Part shown: piece by piece, positions 34,273 to 42,585 of the stretch
How positions within the stretch are numbered: position 1 is the first letter of the stretch
How the letters are laid out: every line of letters starts with the position of its first letter
Assembly: GCF_965219715.1 (NCBI RefSeq)
Contig: NZ_OZ244785.1
Coordinates: forward strand, 1,426,001 to 1,490,000
DNA from: Bacterioplanoides sp965219715
GTDB taxonomy: Bacteria; Pseudomonadota; Gammaproteobacteria; Pseudomonadales; Oceanobacteraceae
Direction: 5' to 3'
Length of the DNA: 64,000 bases
Made by a program: the position numbers and the translations under genes
Notes under the pieces: model-generated
Told to the model about the DNA's origin: nothing
Seen by the model: the letters and a program-made list of their open reading frames with translations, nothing else
Database searches by the model: none

Positions 34273-35046
34273 CTATTTTTCGACGAACGCTCGCTCGATC
34301 ACATAATGGCCCGCCTGCCCGGCGCGAGCTTCTTTAAAGCCTAATTCGTCCAGCATGTCAGTTAACTCATCCAACATCGCCGGACTGCCGCATAACATAA
34401 AGCGATCGTTTTCCGGATCGAGATCGGCTAAACCAATGTCCGCCGTCAGCTGACCGCTACGGATCAGATCTGTCAGTCGACCGGTATTGCGATACTCCTC
34501 GCGGGTAACCGTTGGGTAATAAATCAGCTTATCGCGTACCACGTCGCCAAAGTATTCGTTATTCGGTAATTCATTTTCGATGCGATCCTGATACGCCAAC
34601 TCAGATACGTAACGGACACCGTGAGTCAGTACAACCTTTTCGTATTGCTCATACACATCCAGATCTTTAATGATGCTCATAAAAGGCGCCAGACCCGTAC
34701 CGGTCGATAACAGATAAAGGTTTTTGCCCGGTAATAGGCTATCGGTAATCAAAGTACCCACCGGCTTGGTACCCACCAGAATTTCGTCACCCACAGCCAG
34801 CTTCTGCAGACGTGAGGTCAACGGGCCGTCCTGAACCTTGATGGAGAAAAACTCCATCTCTTCTTCATAGTTGGCACTGGCGATACTGTAGGCACGCAGC
34901 AGAGGCTTATCTTCAACTTCCAGACCAATCATGGTGAAGTGGCCGTTCTTAAAGCGCAGACCCTGATTGCGCGTCGTAGTAAAGCTGAACAGGGTTTCGT
35001 TCCAGTGGTGGACACTGGTGACGGTTTCACGAATCAGGTTGCTCAT
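34273..35046 (-). CDS. fpr: Ferredoxin/flavodoxin--NADP+ reductase Fpr
   Basis: 257 residues. The FAD motif RAYSIAS and the NADP motif STGTGLAPFMSIIKD are clear. The chain ends VIERAFVEK, as in bacterial (subclass I/II) Fpr. It exchanges electrons between NADPH and ferredoxin or flavodoxin, for oxidative-stress defence and Fe-S repair. The divergent LysR gene at 35161 and a perfect 13-bp inverted repeat in the 114-bp gap indicate FinR-type control. Confidence 0.95.
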   Translation of the reverse strand: MSNLIRETVTSVHHWNETLFSFTTTRNQGLRFKNGHFTMIGLEVEDKPLLRAYSIASANYEEEMEFFSIKVQDGPLTSRLQKLAVGDEILVGTKPVGTLITDSLLPGKNLYLLSTGTGLAPFMSIIKDLDVYEQYEKVVLTHGVRYVSELAYQDRIENELPNNEYFGDVVRDKLIYYPTVTREEYRNTGRLTDLIRSGQLTADIGLADLDPENDRFMLCGSPAMLDELTDMLDELGFKEARAGQAGHYVIERAFVEK

Positions 35047-35102
35047 ATTTAATCTCCGGCAATCAGGTTATTCATTGCAATCCAGCTTAATGCAGCCCAA
35101 AA

Positions 35103-35150
35103 TATCGGTAAAACAAGTTAATTCCATATAGATATTCTGTTTTACCGATA
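35103..35150. promoter_or_regulatory. Predicted LysR (FinR-like) binding dyad
   Basis: TATCGGTAAAACA (35103-35115) and its exact complement TGTTTTACCGATA (35138-35150), spaced 22 bp, in the fpr / LysR divergent promoter region. Confidence 0.7.
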
Positions 35151-35160
35151 AGGTGGATTT

Positions 35161-36054
35161 ATGCGCTACACCCTGCGCCAACTGGAAGTCTTTCTTACCA
35201 TAGCGCATCACCAGAACCTGACCCGCGCGGCCAGTGAACTGGCGATGTCACAAAGCGCTGCCAGCAGCTCGCTCAAGGATCTGGAGAACCAGTTTGATAT
35301 CCAGTTGTTCGATCGGATTGGTAAACGGCTGAAGCTAAACGACCAGGGTCGGCAATTACGGCCCAAAGCAGAAGCGTTATTGCAACAAGCCAAAGAGTTT
35401 GAGCAATCGTTAATGCAACACGCTGATGCTGGTCCGTTAAACGTTGGCGCCACTCTGACCATCGGTAATTATCTGGCAGTGGAGTTAATGGCGCGGTATA
35501 TGAAAGATCACCCATCAGCCCCGGTGCATCTTGAAGTCGCAAATACAGCTCAGATTGCCGAACAGGTATTAAATTTTCAGTTGGATGTTGGCCTGATTGA
35601 AGGTGAAGTGAATCATCCGGATCTGGAAGTGATTTCCTGGCGCGAAGATGAGCAGGCTATTTTTTGCCACCCTCAACATCCACTGGCACAGAAGCAAGCA
35701 CGCGGTGAAGCCATCACGGATAACGACCTGCTCCAGGCAGACTGGATTTTACGCGAGCCAGGCTCAGGTACTCGTCAGACCTTTGATCGTGCCATGCATG
35801 GATTATTGCCGGATTTGTCGGTAACGCTTGAATTGCAGCATACTGAAGCGATTAAACGGGCAGTCGAAACCGGTTTAGGAATTGGTTGTTTATCGATGAT
35901 CAGTCTGGACGCCGCTATTCAGCGCGGCAGTCTGGTTCATATTCAGGTACCGCAACGTGACTTTTCCCGGGTGCTGTATCTGATTGTCCACCGGCAGAAA
36001 TATCGCAGTGCCGGATTAAACAGCTGGCTGGAGTTGTGCCTGCAACACCCGTAA
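35161..36054 (+). CDS. LysR-family regulator, FinR-like
   Basis: 297 residues. The N-terminal HTH is LTRAASELAMSQSAASSSLKDLENQFDIQLFDR, followed by the effector domain, with a VGATLTIGNYLAVELMARYM start. In Pseudomonas a LysR protein (FinR) divergent from fpr activates it under oxidative stress. Gene order and the shared dyad at 35103-35150 suggest the same here. It could alternatively be a CysB/Cbl-type regulator. Confidence 0.85.
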   Translation: MRYTLRQLEVFLTIAHHQNLTRAASELAMSQSAASSSLKDLENQFDIQLFDRIGKRLKLNDQGRQLRPKAEALLQQAKEFEQSLMQHADAGPLNVGATLTIGNYLAVELMARYMKDHPSAPVHLEVANTAQIAEQVLNFQLDVGLIEGEVNHPDLEVISWREDEQAIFCHPQHPLAQKQARGEAITDNDLLQADWILREPGSGTRQTFDRAMHGLLPDLSVTLELQHTEAIKRAVETGLGIGCLSMISLDAAIQRGSLVHIQVPQRDFSRVLYLIVHRQKYRSAGLNSWLELCLQHP

Positions 36055-36082
36055 GCAAATTGATAACAATTAACGCTGTAGA

Positions 36083-36370
36083 TTAGTGATTCAGTTCTCC
36101 GGCCCAATATCGTTGTAAGCAGTTTTCACACACACAGGCTTTACCACGCAGGTCAGCCGGAACCATATTTAATAATTCGTCGGGAATTTTTTCTTCCAGG
36201 CGCATACACCAGCAATCATTAATACTGCCCTGACCACGGGAAATCACACACTGATTCAGTTGCTGACAAATCGGGCATATCTGATCATTGGTGGTGTCGG
36301 TATTGCTGCTGGTATTGATGTCGCTGTTTGTGTTGATGTTAGTGCTCATGGCATCTGAAAATTCGACCAT
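36083..36370 (-). CDS. Cysteine-rich CWC family protein
   Basis: 95 residues from ATG 36370 (GGGGA upstream). ICPICQQLNQCVIS, DCWCMRLEEKIPDELL and CVCENCLQRYW are the CWC-family pattern (CPxC, CWC, CxCxxC). It is preceded by an unusual Asn/Thr/Ser-rich stretch (about 8-30). Probably metal-binding, role unknown. Confidence 0.8.
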   Translation of the reverse strand: MVEFSDAMSTNINTNSDINTSSNTDTTNDQICPICQQLNQCVISRGQGSINDCWCMRLEEKIPDELLNMVPADLRGKACVCENCLQRYWAGELNH

Positions 36371-36506
36371 AAATTCCCCATCCGTGAATACAATTAAAGG
36401 CTTATGTATCCCAATCGGTTAAATCTGTAACCATTTGTTGAAGCGTCTTTCCTGCTGGATAAAAACATCTATCCTGAAATTACTCAGCCCGGAATAAGGA
36501 AAAGTT

Positions 36507-36839
36507 ATGACGTCTCGCGACCTGTTGCAACACTGGCAAAAGAATTTTGGCGAAGCGGTTACCAGCAGCCAATACACTTTAAAACTGAATACCAAAGACG
36601 CTGCCCGTATTGAAGCCTTGTGTGAAATGTTTCCCTCGAGCAACAAAGATCAGATTCTCCGGGATTTAATCAGCGCGGCATTAAACGATCTCACCAGTGG
36701 CTTCCCGTATAAAGCCGGTAAAAAAGTCGTGGCGCAGGATGAAGAAGGCGATCCGATTTATGAAGATGTCGGGCCAACTCCTCAGTTCCTGAATCTGACC
36801 CGCAAACATATGAATGCACTGCAAAAACAGGCCCACTGA
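36507..36839 (+). CDS. Conserved hypothetical protein
   Basis: 110 residues from ATG 36507 with AAGGAAAAG. It has a TSSQYTLKLNTKDAARIEALCEMFPSSNKDQILRDLISAALNDL segment (about 19-62) that looks like a ribbon-helix-helix arrangement (strand then two helices), so a DNA-binding role is possible. The C-terminal half carries FPYKAGKKVVAQDEEGDPIYEDVGPTPQF. Family not recognised with certainty. Convergent with mazG, stops 2 bp apart. Confidence 0.6.
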   Translation: MTSRDLLQHWQKNFGEAVTSSQYTLKLNTKDAARIEALCEMFPSSNKDQILRDLISAALNDLTSGFPYKAGKKVVAQDEEGDPIYEDVGPTPQFLNLTRKHMNALQKQAH

Positions 36840-36841
36840 TA

Positions 36842-37681
36842 TCAGTCGGCCTGTTCTTGTCGTTGTTTAGCGGCCTCCCAGGCCGCTTCCATATCATCCT
36901 GAGAAACCTTATCCCAGCCACCACGTTGCTCTACCTGTTGTTCAACGTCAGTGAAGCGCTGATAAAAACGCTGATTGGTACCGCGCAACGCAACTTCCGG
37001 ATCAATATTGCGATGACGGGCAAGATTGGTTACGGCGAACAACAGATCACCGATTTCTGATTCCAGCGCAGCTTGATCACCGCTGGCGATTTCCGCTTCT
37101 ACTTCTTGTAGCTCTTCACGGATTTTATCCAATACGCCATCGATATGAGTCCAGTCAAAGCCTACTTTGGAAGCCTTCTTCTGCATTTTAACCGCACGAT
37201 TCATCGCCGGAAGCGTCACCGGAATATCGGCCAGCAGACCGGTATCCTCTGCTTCGATGATTCCCTGCTGCGCTTTTAACCGTTTTTCCTCGCGTTTAAT
37301 AGCATCCCAGTTGGCATTCACTTCGGCCTCTTCCGGAGAAATACCGGTGTCACGCTCAGATTCCAGCGTACCTTCAGGGAAAACATGAGGATGGCGACGA
37401 ATCAGCTTAGCCACCAGTTTGTCGATCACCGAATTAACGCTGAATAAATCCCGCTCTGTGGCCATCTGGCCGTAAAAAATCACCTGAAATAATAAGTCGC
37501 CTAACTCTTCTTCCAGATGAGGCCAATCCTGGCGCTCAATGGCATCCGCCACTTCATAAGCTTCCTCCAGAGTGTGCGGCAAAATGCTGGCAAAATCCTG
37601 TTTAAGATCCCAGGGACAACCGGTTTCCGGATTGCGCAAACGTGCCATACACACTAATAAGTCTTGCAGGCTGTAACTCAC
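36842..37681 (-). CDS. mazG: Nucleoside triphosphate pyrophosphohydrolase MazG
   Basis: 279 residues, the usual two-repeat MazG. The first repeat has CPWDLKQDFASILPHTLEEAYEVADAIE and EELGDLLFQVIFYGQ with the EExxE and ExxD metal ligands; the second has EELQEVEAEI and EIGDLLFAVTNLARH. It hydrolyses NTPs to NMPs and can lower ppGpp effects. The ATG overlaps the relA stop by 4 bp, so it is co-translated with relA. Confidence 0.95.
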   Translation of the reverse strand: MSYSLQDLLVCMARLRNPETGCPWDLKQDFASILPHTLEEAYEVADAIERQDWPHLEEELGDLLFQVIFYGQMATERDLFSVNSVIDKLVAKLIRRHPHVFPEGTLESERDTGISPEEAEVNANWDAIKREEKRLKAQQGIIEAEDTGLLADIPVTLPAMNRAVKMQKKASKVGFDWTHIDGVLDKIREELQEVEAEIASGDQAALESEIGDLLFAVTNLARHRNIDPEVALRGTNQRFYQRFTDVEQQVEQRGGWDKVSQDDMEAAWEAAKQRQEQAD

Positions 37682-39939
37682 AACTGCCCTCCACGAACCC
37701 GACGCGCAGAAATCACATTCGGCAACTGAGCAATTTTATTCATTAACCGCGACAAACCTTCGAGGCTTTCAACTTCGACTGTCAGACTCATATGAGCCGT
37801 GTTTTCACCCGGGTTTGACTGAGTATTAACCGCCAGAACATTCACCCGTTCATTGGCCAGCAAACCACTGACATCACGTAATAAACCGGTTCGGTCGTAG
37901 GCCTGAATCTGCATATCCACCGGATAATGCTGAGTTGGACGTGAACCCCAGCTGACCTGCAACACTCGTTGTGGCTCGGTCATTTCCAGATGCAGTAAGT
38001 TTTCACAATCACTGCGGTGGACATTGACCCCTCGGCCAAGCGTGACATAACCACGGATATCATCCCCCGGAACCGGCTGACAACAATTTGCCAGGTTGGT
38101 GAGCAGATTACCCACACCTTCGATGTAGACATCATCAGCACTGGCGGATTTTTCGCTCGATTCCGGTTTCCGCAGCAGTGGCAGTTCCTGCTGGTCCATG
38201 CGCGGCGCAAGACGATCAGCCTGCTGCAATACCGCATGCACCACCTGGCCAGTTCGTAAATCACCGGCTCCAACCGCAGCGAACATATCGTCCACCGATT
38301 TCATATTCATACGCTCAGCAACATCACTGAGCGGTTGATCCACCAGATCAAGGCGATCCAGTTCCCGTAACACCAGCTGGCGGCCTTCGTCGATATTCTG
38401 ATCTTTGGCCTGCAACTTAAACCAGTGAGCAACTTTGGCACGGGCCCGACTGGAATGGATATAACCCGATTCCGGATACAACCAGTCACGACTTGGGTGT
38501 GCATTGGCATTGGTAAGGATTTCGACTTGCTCACCCGTACCCAATAAATAGGTCAGCGGCACGATGCGACCATTCACTTTGGCGCCACGGCATTTATTAC
38601 CAACTTCAGTGTGAACCCGATAAGCAAAATCGATAGGCGTCGCTTTGGGTGGCAGATCAACCACGTGACCGTCCGGGGTAAAGACATAAATACGGTCTGG
38701 GCTGATATCACTGCGTAATTCGCCAATTAACTCGGGTAAATCCCCCAGCTCTTCATGCCATTCCATCACCTGACGTAACCAGGCAATCTTTTGTTCGTAA
38801 CCCTGGTCTTTGGCGTTTACATCCGTGCCTTTGTACAGCCAGTGGGCGCAAACCCCCAGCTCAGCATCTTCGTGCATCTCGTGGGTACGAATCTGTACTT
38901 CCAGGATTTTGCCTTCCGGGCCAATTACCGCCGTATGTAATGAGCGATAGCCATTTTCTTTCGGGTTGGCGATGTAATCATCAAACTCATGAGGGATATG
39001 ACGCCAGAGTGAGTGAATAATCCCCAACGTGGCGTAACAGTCTTTGACTTGTGGCACCAGAATGCGCACCGCACGAATATCGTAAATCTGGCTGAAGTCG
39101 AGATTCTTGCGATTCATTTTGCGCCAGATGCTGTAGATGTGCTTGGCACGGCCATACACGTCACATTTGATACTGGCTGACAGCAACTCGTCACGCATCC
39201 GCTGCACCACATTTTCAATGTAGCTCTGACGGGTCAGGCGTTTTTCATCCAGCAGCTTGGCAATTTTTTTGTAAGAACCCGGCTCCAGATAACGGAACGA
39301 TAAATCTTCCAGCTCCCATTTCAGGTGACCAATACCCAAACGGTGAGCCAGCGGCGCATAAATATTAAAGACTTCTTCAGCCACCTTGCGCCGCTTGTCG
39401 TCCGGCGCATCTTTAACCGCACGGATGGCAGAAGTACGCTCGGCCAGTTTGATCAGTGCCACACGCACGTCATCGATCATGGCGACCAGCATTTTACGCA
39501 CGTTATCGACCTGCGCTTCACGCTGGCCGAGCACAGTTTCATCCTGTTTATCGGTGTTTTGTATGGCGCTGATTGCTGCCATCCGCAGAACACCTTCGAT
39601 CAGCTTGGCGACGTCTTCGCCGAAGTCTTTTTCAACCTTGTTCAGTGCCAGCCGGCCTTCACGTACCGCACGATAAAGAACGGCGGCAACAATCGAATCG
39701 GTATCGAGTCGCAGATCCAACAGGATTTGCGCCATTTCGATGCCCATCTGCACACTGTCGATCGACCAATAGGTACGATTGGCAATGGCTTCATCCGACA
39801 AGCGCTTGGCCGTCGACAGGGCTTTGTGCAGTGTTTCAGGATCCAATACATCCTGAGACTGCTGAATACTCTCCATCCAGCGATCCACATCCAGTGAACC
39901 ATCATGGAGCAGTGGGTGGTCGTCTCTGACCTTAACCAT
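37678..39939 (-). CDS. relA: (p)ppGpp synthetase RelA
   Basis: 753 residues from ATG 39939; longer frames run into rlmD. Order: inactive hydrolase domain (YRAVREGRL in place of the HD signature), synthetase domain (VYGRAKHIYSIWRKM, IYDIRAVRILV, YRSLHTAVIGPEGKILEVQIRTHEMHEDAELGVCAHW), TGS domain (YVFTPDGHVVDLPPKATPIDFAYRVHTEVGNKC), zinc-finger/CC region with NCCQPVPGDDIRGYVTLGRGVNVHRSDC, and a C-terminal ACT domain. It makes (p)ppGpp on stalled ribosomes. The start overlaps the rlmD stop by 8 bp, and the stop overlaps mazG. Confidence 0.96.
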   Translation of the reverse strand: MVKVRDDHPLLHDGSLDVDRWMESIQQSQDVLDPETLHKALSTAKRLSDEAIANRTYWSIDSVQMGIEMAQILLDLRLDTDSIVAAVLYRAVREGRLALNKVEKDFGEDVAKLIEGVLRMAAISAIQNTDKQDETVLGQREAQVDNVRKMLVAMIDDVRVALIKLAERTSAIRAVKDAPDDKRRKVAEEVFNIYAPLAHRLGIGHLKWELEDLSFRYLEPGSYKKIAKLLDEKRLTRQSYIENVVQRMRDELLSASIKCDVYGRAKHIYSIWRKMNRKNLDFSQIYDIRAVRILVPQVKDCYATLGIIHSLWRHIPHEFDDYIANPKENGYRSLHTAVIGPEGKILEVQIRTHEMHEDAELGVCAHWLYKGTDVNAKDQGYEQKIAWLRQVMEWHEELGDLPELIGELRSDISPDRIYVFTPDGHVVDLPPKATPIDFAYRVHTEVGNKCRGAKVNGRIVPLTYLLGTGEQVEILTNANAHPSRDWLYPESGYIHSSRARAKVAHWFKLQAKDQNIDEGRQLVLRELDRLDLVDQPLSDVAERMNMKSVDDMFAAVGAGDLRTGQVVHAVLQQADRLAPRMDQQELPLLRKPESSEKSASADDVYIEGVGNLLTNLANCCQPVPGDDIRGYVTLGRGVNVHRSDCENLLHLEMTEPQRVLQVSWGSRPTQHYPVDMQIQAYDRTGLLRDVSGLLANERVNVLAVNTQSNPGENTAHMSLTVEVESLEGLSRLMNKIAQLPNVISARRVRGGQL

Positions 39940-41329
39940 GCTTGTTACTCTCGCGTTGCAGCAGCACCATAGTCTCCACATGATGTGTCTGTGGGAACAT
40001 ATCCATGATGCCTGCTTTAATCACCTGGTACCCTGCTTCGTTTAGTTGCGCTAAATCGCGTGCCAGCGTAGCGACATCACAGGATACATATACAATTCGT
40101 TCAACCTGGCGCTTAATCAGCTCCGCCATCACCTCGAACGCTCCGGCACGAGGCGGGTCTAATAACACGGCATGAGGCTGGGGTAACGACGCCAGGCTTT
40201 GTGGCTGAGATAAATCAGCCTTTTTTCCTAGCAAAGGAAGGGCCAGGTTTTCAGCCTGGGCAATAACGCTGTTCACCATGCTGTCCTGAACCTCAACCGC
40301 AATCACCTGCTGACTGCGTTGCGCCAGCGGCATACTGAAGTTGCCATGACCGGCAAACAAATCCCAGATACAGTCTTCCGCGCCCGGCTGCAGCCACTCC
40401 AGTGCCTGCTCCACCATTGCCTGGTTAACCGCAGAGTTGACCTGAATAAAGTCGCTCAAAGCCATATTAAGGCGCATATCACTCACCCGGTGCCATAGTG
40501 TGTCCGGCTCGGACGATGGGTAAATACACTGCTCACCCTGGTCGCTTTTCAGCCATAGCTGTACGGGTAAATCGTTTTCGCAGACCAGCTGTTCAATAAA
40601 TTGACACAAACTCTGTTGATCTTCTGGCTGCAGCGGTTTGAGTAAGCGCAGCACCAGAGCAAGGGCATTATCGGCGGCAATAACTTCAATCTGGCTGATC
40701 CGGTCACGATTGCGCAGTGAGGCAATCTGTTCACGCCAGGCCTGCCAGTTCAGAACCGGATGCTTAACCAGAACCGGGCAGGCATCCACATCAGAAATAT
40801 GACTCGATGCCGACTCACGAAAGCCAATGTAGTTGCGCTCTTCCGCTTTGGAATAACGCACACCCAGACGTGCTTTACGGCGATAGCTCCACGGCTCGGC
40901 AGTAATTGCTGGCAACCAGTTGGCAGCAACAATCCCCTGGCGCTGGAACTCACGCTCAACCCGGGCCTGTTTTGCTGCAACCTGTGCCGGATAATTCAGG
41001 TGTTGCAGGTCGCAACCACCACACTTGGCATAATGAGGGCACTCGGGCTCAACCCGATCCGGAGAAGGATTGGTGATACTGCGCAGGCGGGTGTGCCAGA
41101 CTTTCTTGCGTCGGCCATCAAGCACCACATCGGCCGTTTCTCCCGGTAAAGCGCCGGGCACAAAATACACTTCGCGGCCACGGCGAGCGACACCCTGGCC
41201 TTCTGACGTCAGATTATCAATTTCCAGCGTCAGACACTGAGATTCGGTCTGTGGACGTTGCACCGGTGCCTGGCGTGGACGCCGACGACCGGAAGCGGTT
41301 GAAGATTTACGACTGCGTGGATGACTCAC
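39932..41329 (-). CDS. rlmD: 23S rRNA m5U1939 methyltransferase RlmD
   Basis: 465 residues from GTG 41329, six bases after GGGAG. A basic N-terminal tail, then a TRAM domain (LTLEIDNLTSEGQGVARRGREVYFVPGALPGE). The 4Fe-4S cysteines are in ECPHYAKCGGCDLQH. SAM-binding region IWDLFAGHGNFSMPLA, and the catalytic VSCDVATLARDLAQL (nucleophile Cys) near the end. First gene of rlmD-relA-mazG, the usual gammaproteobacterial order. Confidence 0.95.
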   Translation of the reverse strand: MSHPRSRKSSTASGRRRPRQAPVQRPQTESQCLTLEIDNLTSEGQGVARRGREVYFVPGALPGETADVVLDGRRKKVWHTRLRSITNPSPDRVEPECPHYAKCGGCDLQHLNYPAQVAAKQARVEREFQRQGIVAANWLPAITAEPWSYRRKARLGVRYSKAEERNYIGFRESASSHISDVDACPVLVKHPVLNWQAWREQIASLRNRDRISQIEVIAADNALALVLRLLKPLQPEDQQSLCQFIEQLVCENDLPVQLWLKSDQGEQCIYPSSEPDTLWHRVSDMRLNMALSDFIQVNSAVNQAMVEQALEWLQPGAEDCIWDLFAGHGNFSMPLAQRSQQVIAVEVQDSMVNSVIAQAENLALPLLGKKADLSQPQSLASLPQPHAVLLDPPRAGAFEVMAELIKRQVERIVYVSCDVATLARDLAQLNEAGYQVIKAGIMDMFPQTHHVETMVLLQRESNKHG

Positions 41330-41495
41330 CACAAACTCCCAACAAAGGCCTGAACAACGCCACAGTGCTGAGAGCACCAATGGTACTGAGGGCCAGTTTC
41401 TTTGCCGCAACTATGAAGGCAAATGTAATTTTTTCAAGCAAACTGGCCCAAAATGGGTTGCCCTTCAGCTCATCGGACAATCGTCGCTGAGTGGT

Positions 41496-42401
41496 TTATT
41501 GCGGTGCAAACACACCGGAAGATAAGTAACGGTCACCACGATCACAGATAATGGCAACAATGGTGGCATTCTCCAGGGTTTGTGCCAGACGTAAGGCTCC
41601 GGCGACCGCACCACCAGAGGATACACCGCAGAAAATACCTTCTTCGCGAGCCAGACGGCGCATCGTATCTTCGGCTTCCTGCTGACCGATATCCATCACC
41701 TGATCAACGCGCTGACGATCGAAAATGGTTGGCAGGTATTCTTCCGGCCAGCGGCGGATACCCGGAATGGATGCGCCATCAGCCGGTTGCAAACCAACAA
41801 TCTGAACATCCGGATTTTGTTCTTTAAGAAAGCGAGAGGTCCCCATAATAGTGCCAGTGGTTCCCATTGAGCTGACGAAGTGGCTGACCTGCCCCTCGGT
41901 CTGTCGCCAGATTTCTGGCCCGGTACCGACATAGTGAGCTTGTGGGTTATCAAGGTTTCCAAACTGGTTGAGAACAATCCCCTCACCTTTCTCTTGCATC
42001 GCCAGCGCCAGATCTCGTGCGCCTTCCATACCTTCTTCTTTGGATACCAGAATCAGTTCTGCTCCATAAGCTTCCATCGCCCAGCGACGCTCCATGGTAG
42101 CGTTATCCGGCATGATCAGAATCATACGATAACCCATAATCGCTGCTGCCATTGCCAGCGCAATGCCAGTGTTACCACTGGTTGCTTCAATTAATACGTC
42201 GCCGGTTTTGATATCACCACGCTGTTGCGCTTGTTGGATCATCGACAACGCCGGACGATCTTTCACCGAACCGGCCGGGTTATTACCTTCCAGCTTCAGC
42301 AACACAGTATTGTTACCTGTTTCCGGTACAATGCGCTGTAATCGCACCAAAGGGGTATTTCCGACGCAATCGGCGATGGTTGGGTAACTAATCTGACTCA
42401 C
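41496..42401 (-). CDS. cysM: Cysteine synthase B
   Basis: 301 residues. The PLP lysine lies in NNPAGSVKDRPALSM (about Lys45), the Asn-loop in EATSGNTGIALAMAAA, and the phosphate-binding GSMGTTGTIMG appears as SSMGTTGTIMGTSRF. Uses O-acetylserine (CysM also thiosulfate) to make cysteine. It reads away from barA. The 184-bp gap holds two perfect hairpins (42459-42482, 42487-42509). Confidence 0.95.
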   Translation of the reverse strand: MSQISYPTIADCVGNTPLVRLQRIVPETGNNTVLLKLEGNNPAGSVKDRPALSMIQQAQQRGDIKTGDVLIEATSGNTGIALAMAAAIMGYRMILIMPDNATMERRWAMEAYGAELILVSKEEGMEGARDLALAMQEKGEGIVLNQFGNLDNPQAHYVGTGPEIWRQTEGQVSHFVSSMGTTGTIMGTSRFLKEQNPDVQIVGLQPADGASIPGIRRWPEEYLPTIFDRQRVDQVMDIGQQEAEDTMRRLAREEGIFCGVSSGGAVAGALRLAQTLENATIVAIICDRGDRYLSSGVFAPQ

Positions 42402-42458
42402 GTTGCTTTTCCTGAAACGGTTTGACGGAAGTTATGGTCTTATAACGAAAGACCTGCA

Positions 42459-42509
42459 TTTTACTGATTTGTTCCAGTAAAAGGTAATAACCAAACGGCA
42501 TTTGGTTAT
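42459..42509. repeat. Two adjacent hairpins in cysM-barA gap
   Basis: TTTTACTG-n8-CAGTAAAA (42459-42482) followed by ATAACCAAA-n5-TTTGGTTAT (42487-42509). No T-run, so operator-like or structured leader rather than a terminator. Confidence 0.6.
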
Positions 42510-42585
42510 ATAGTTTCTGGATGACACCCGGACGTCACACCTTTAACCTATATATTCATCAGAAAGATATGGACCCAAACCCGGC

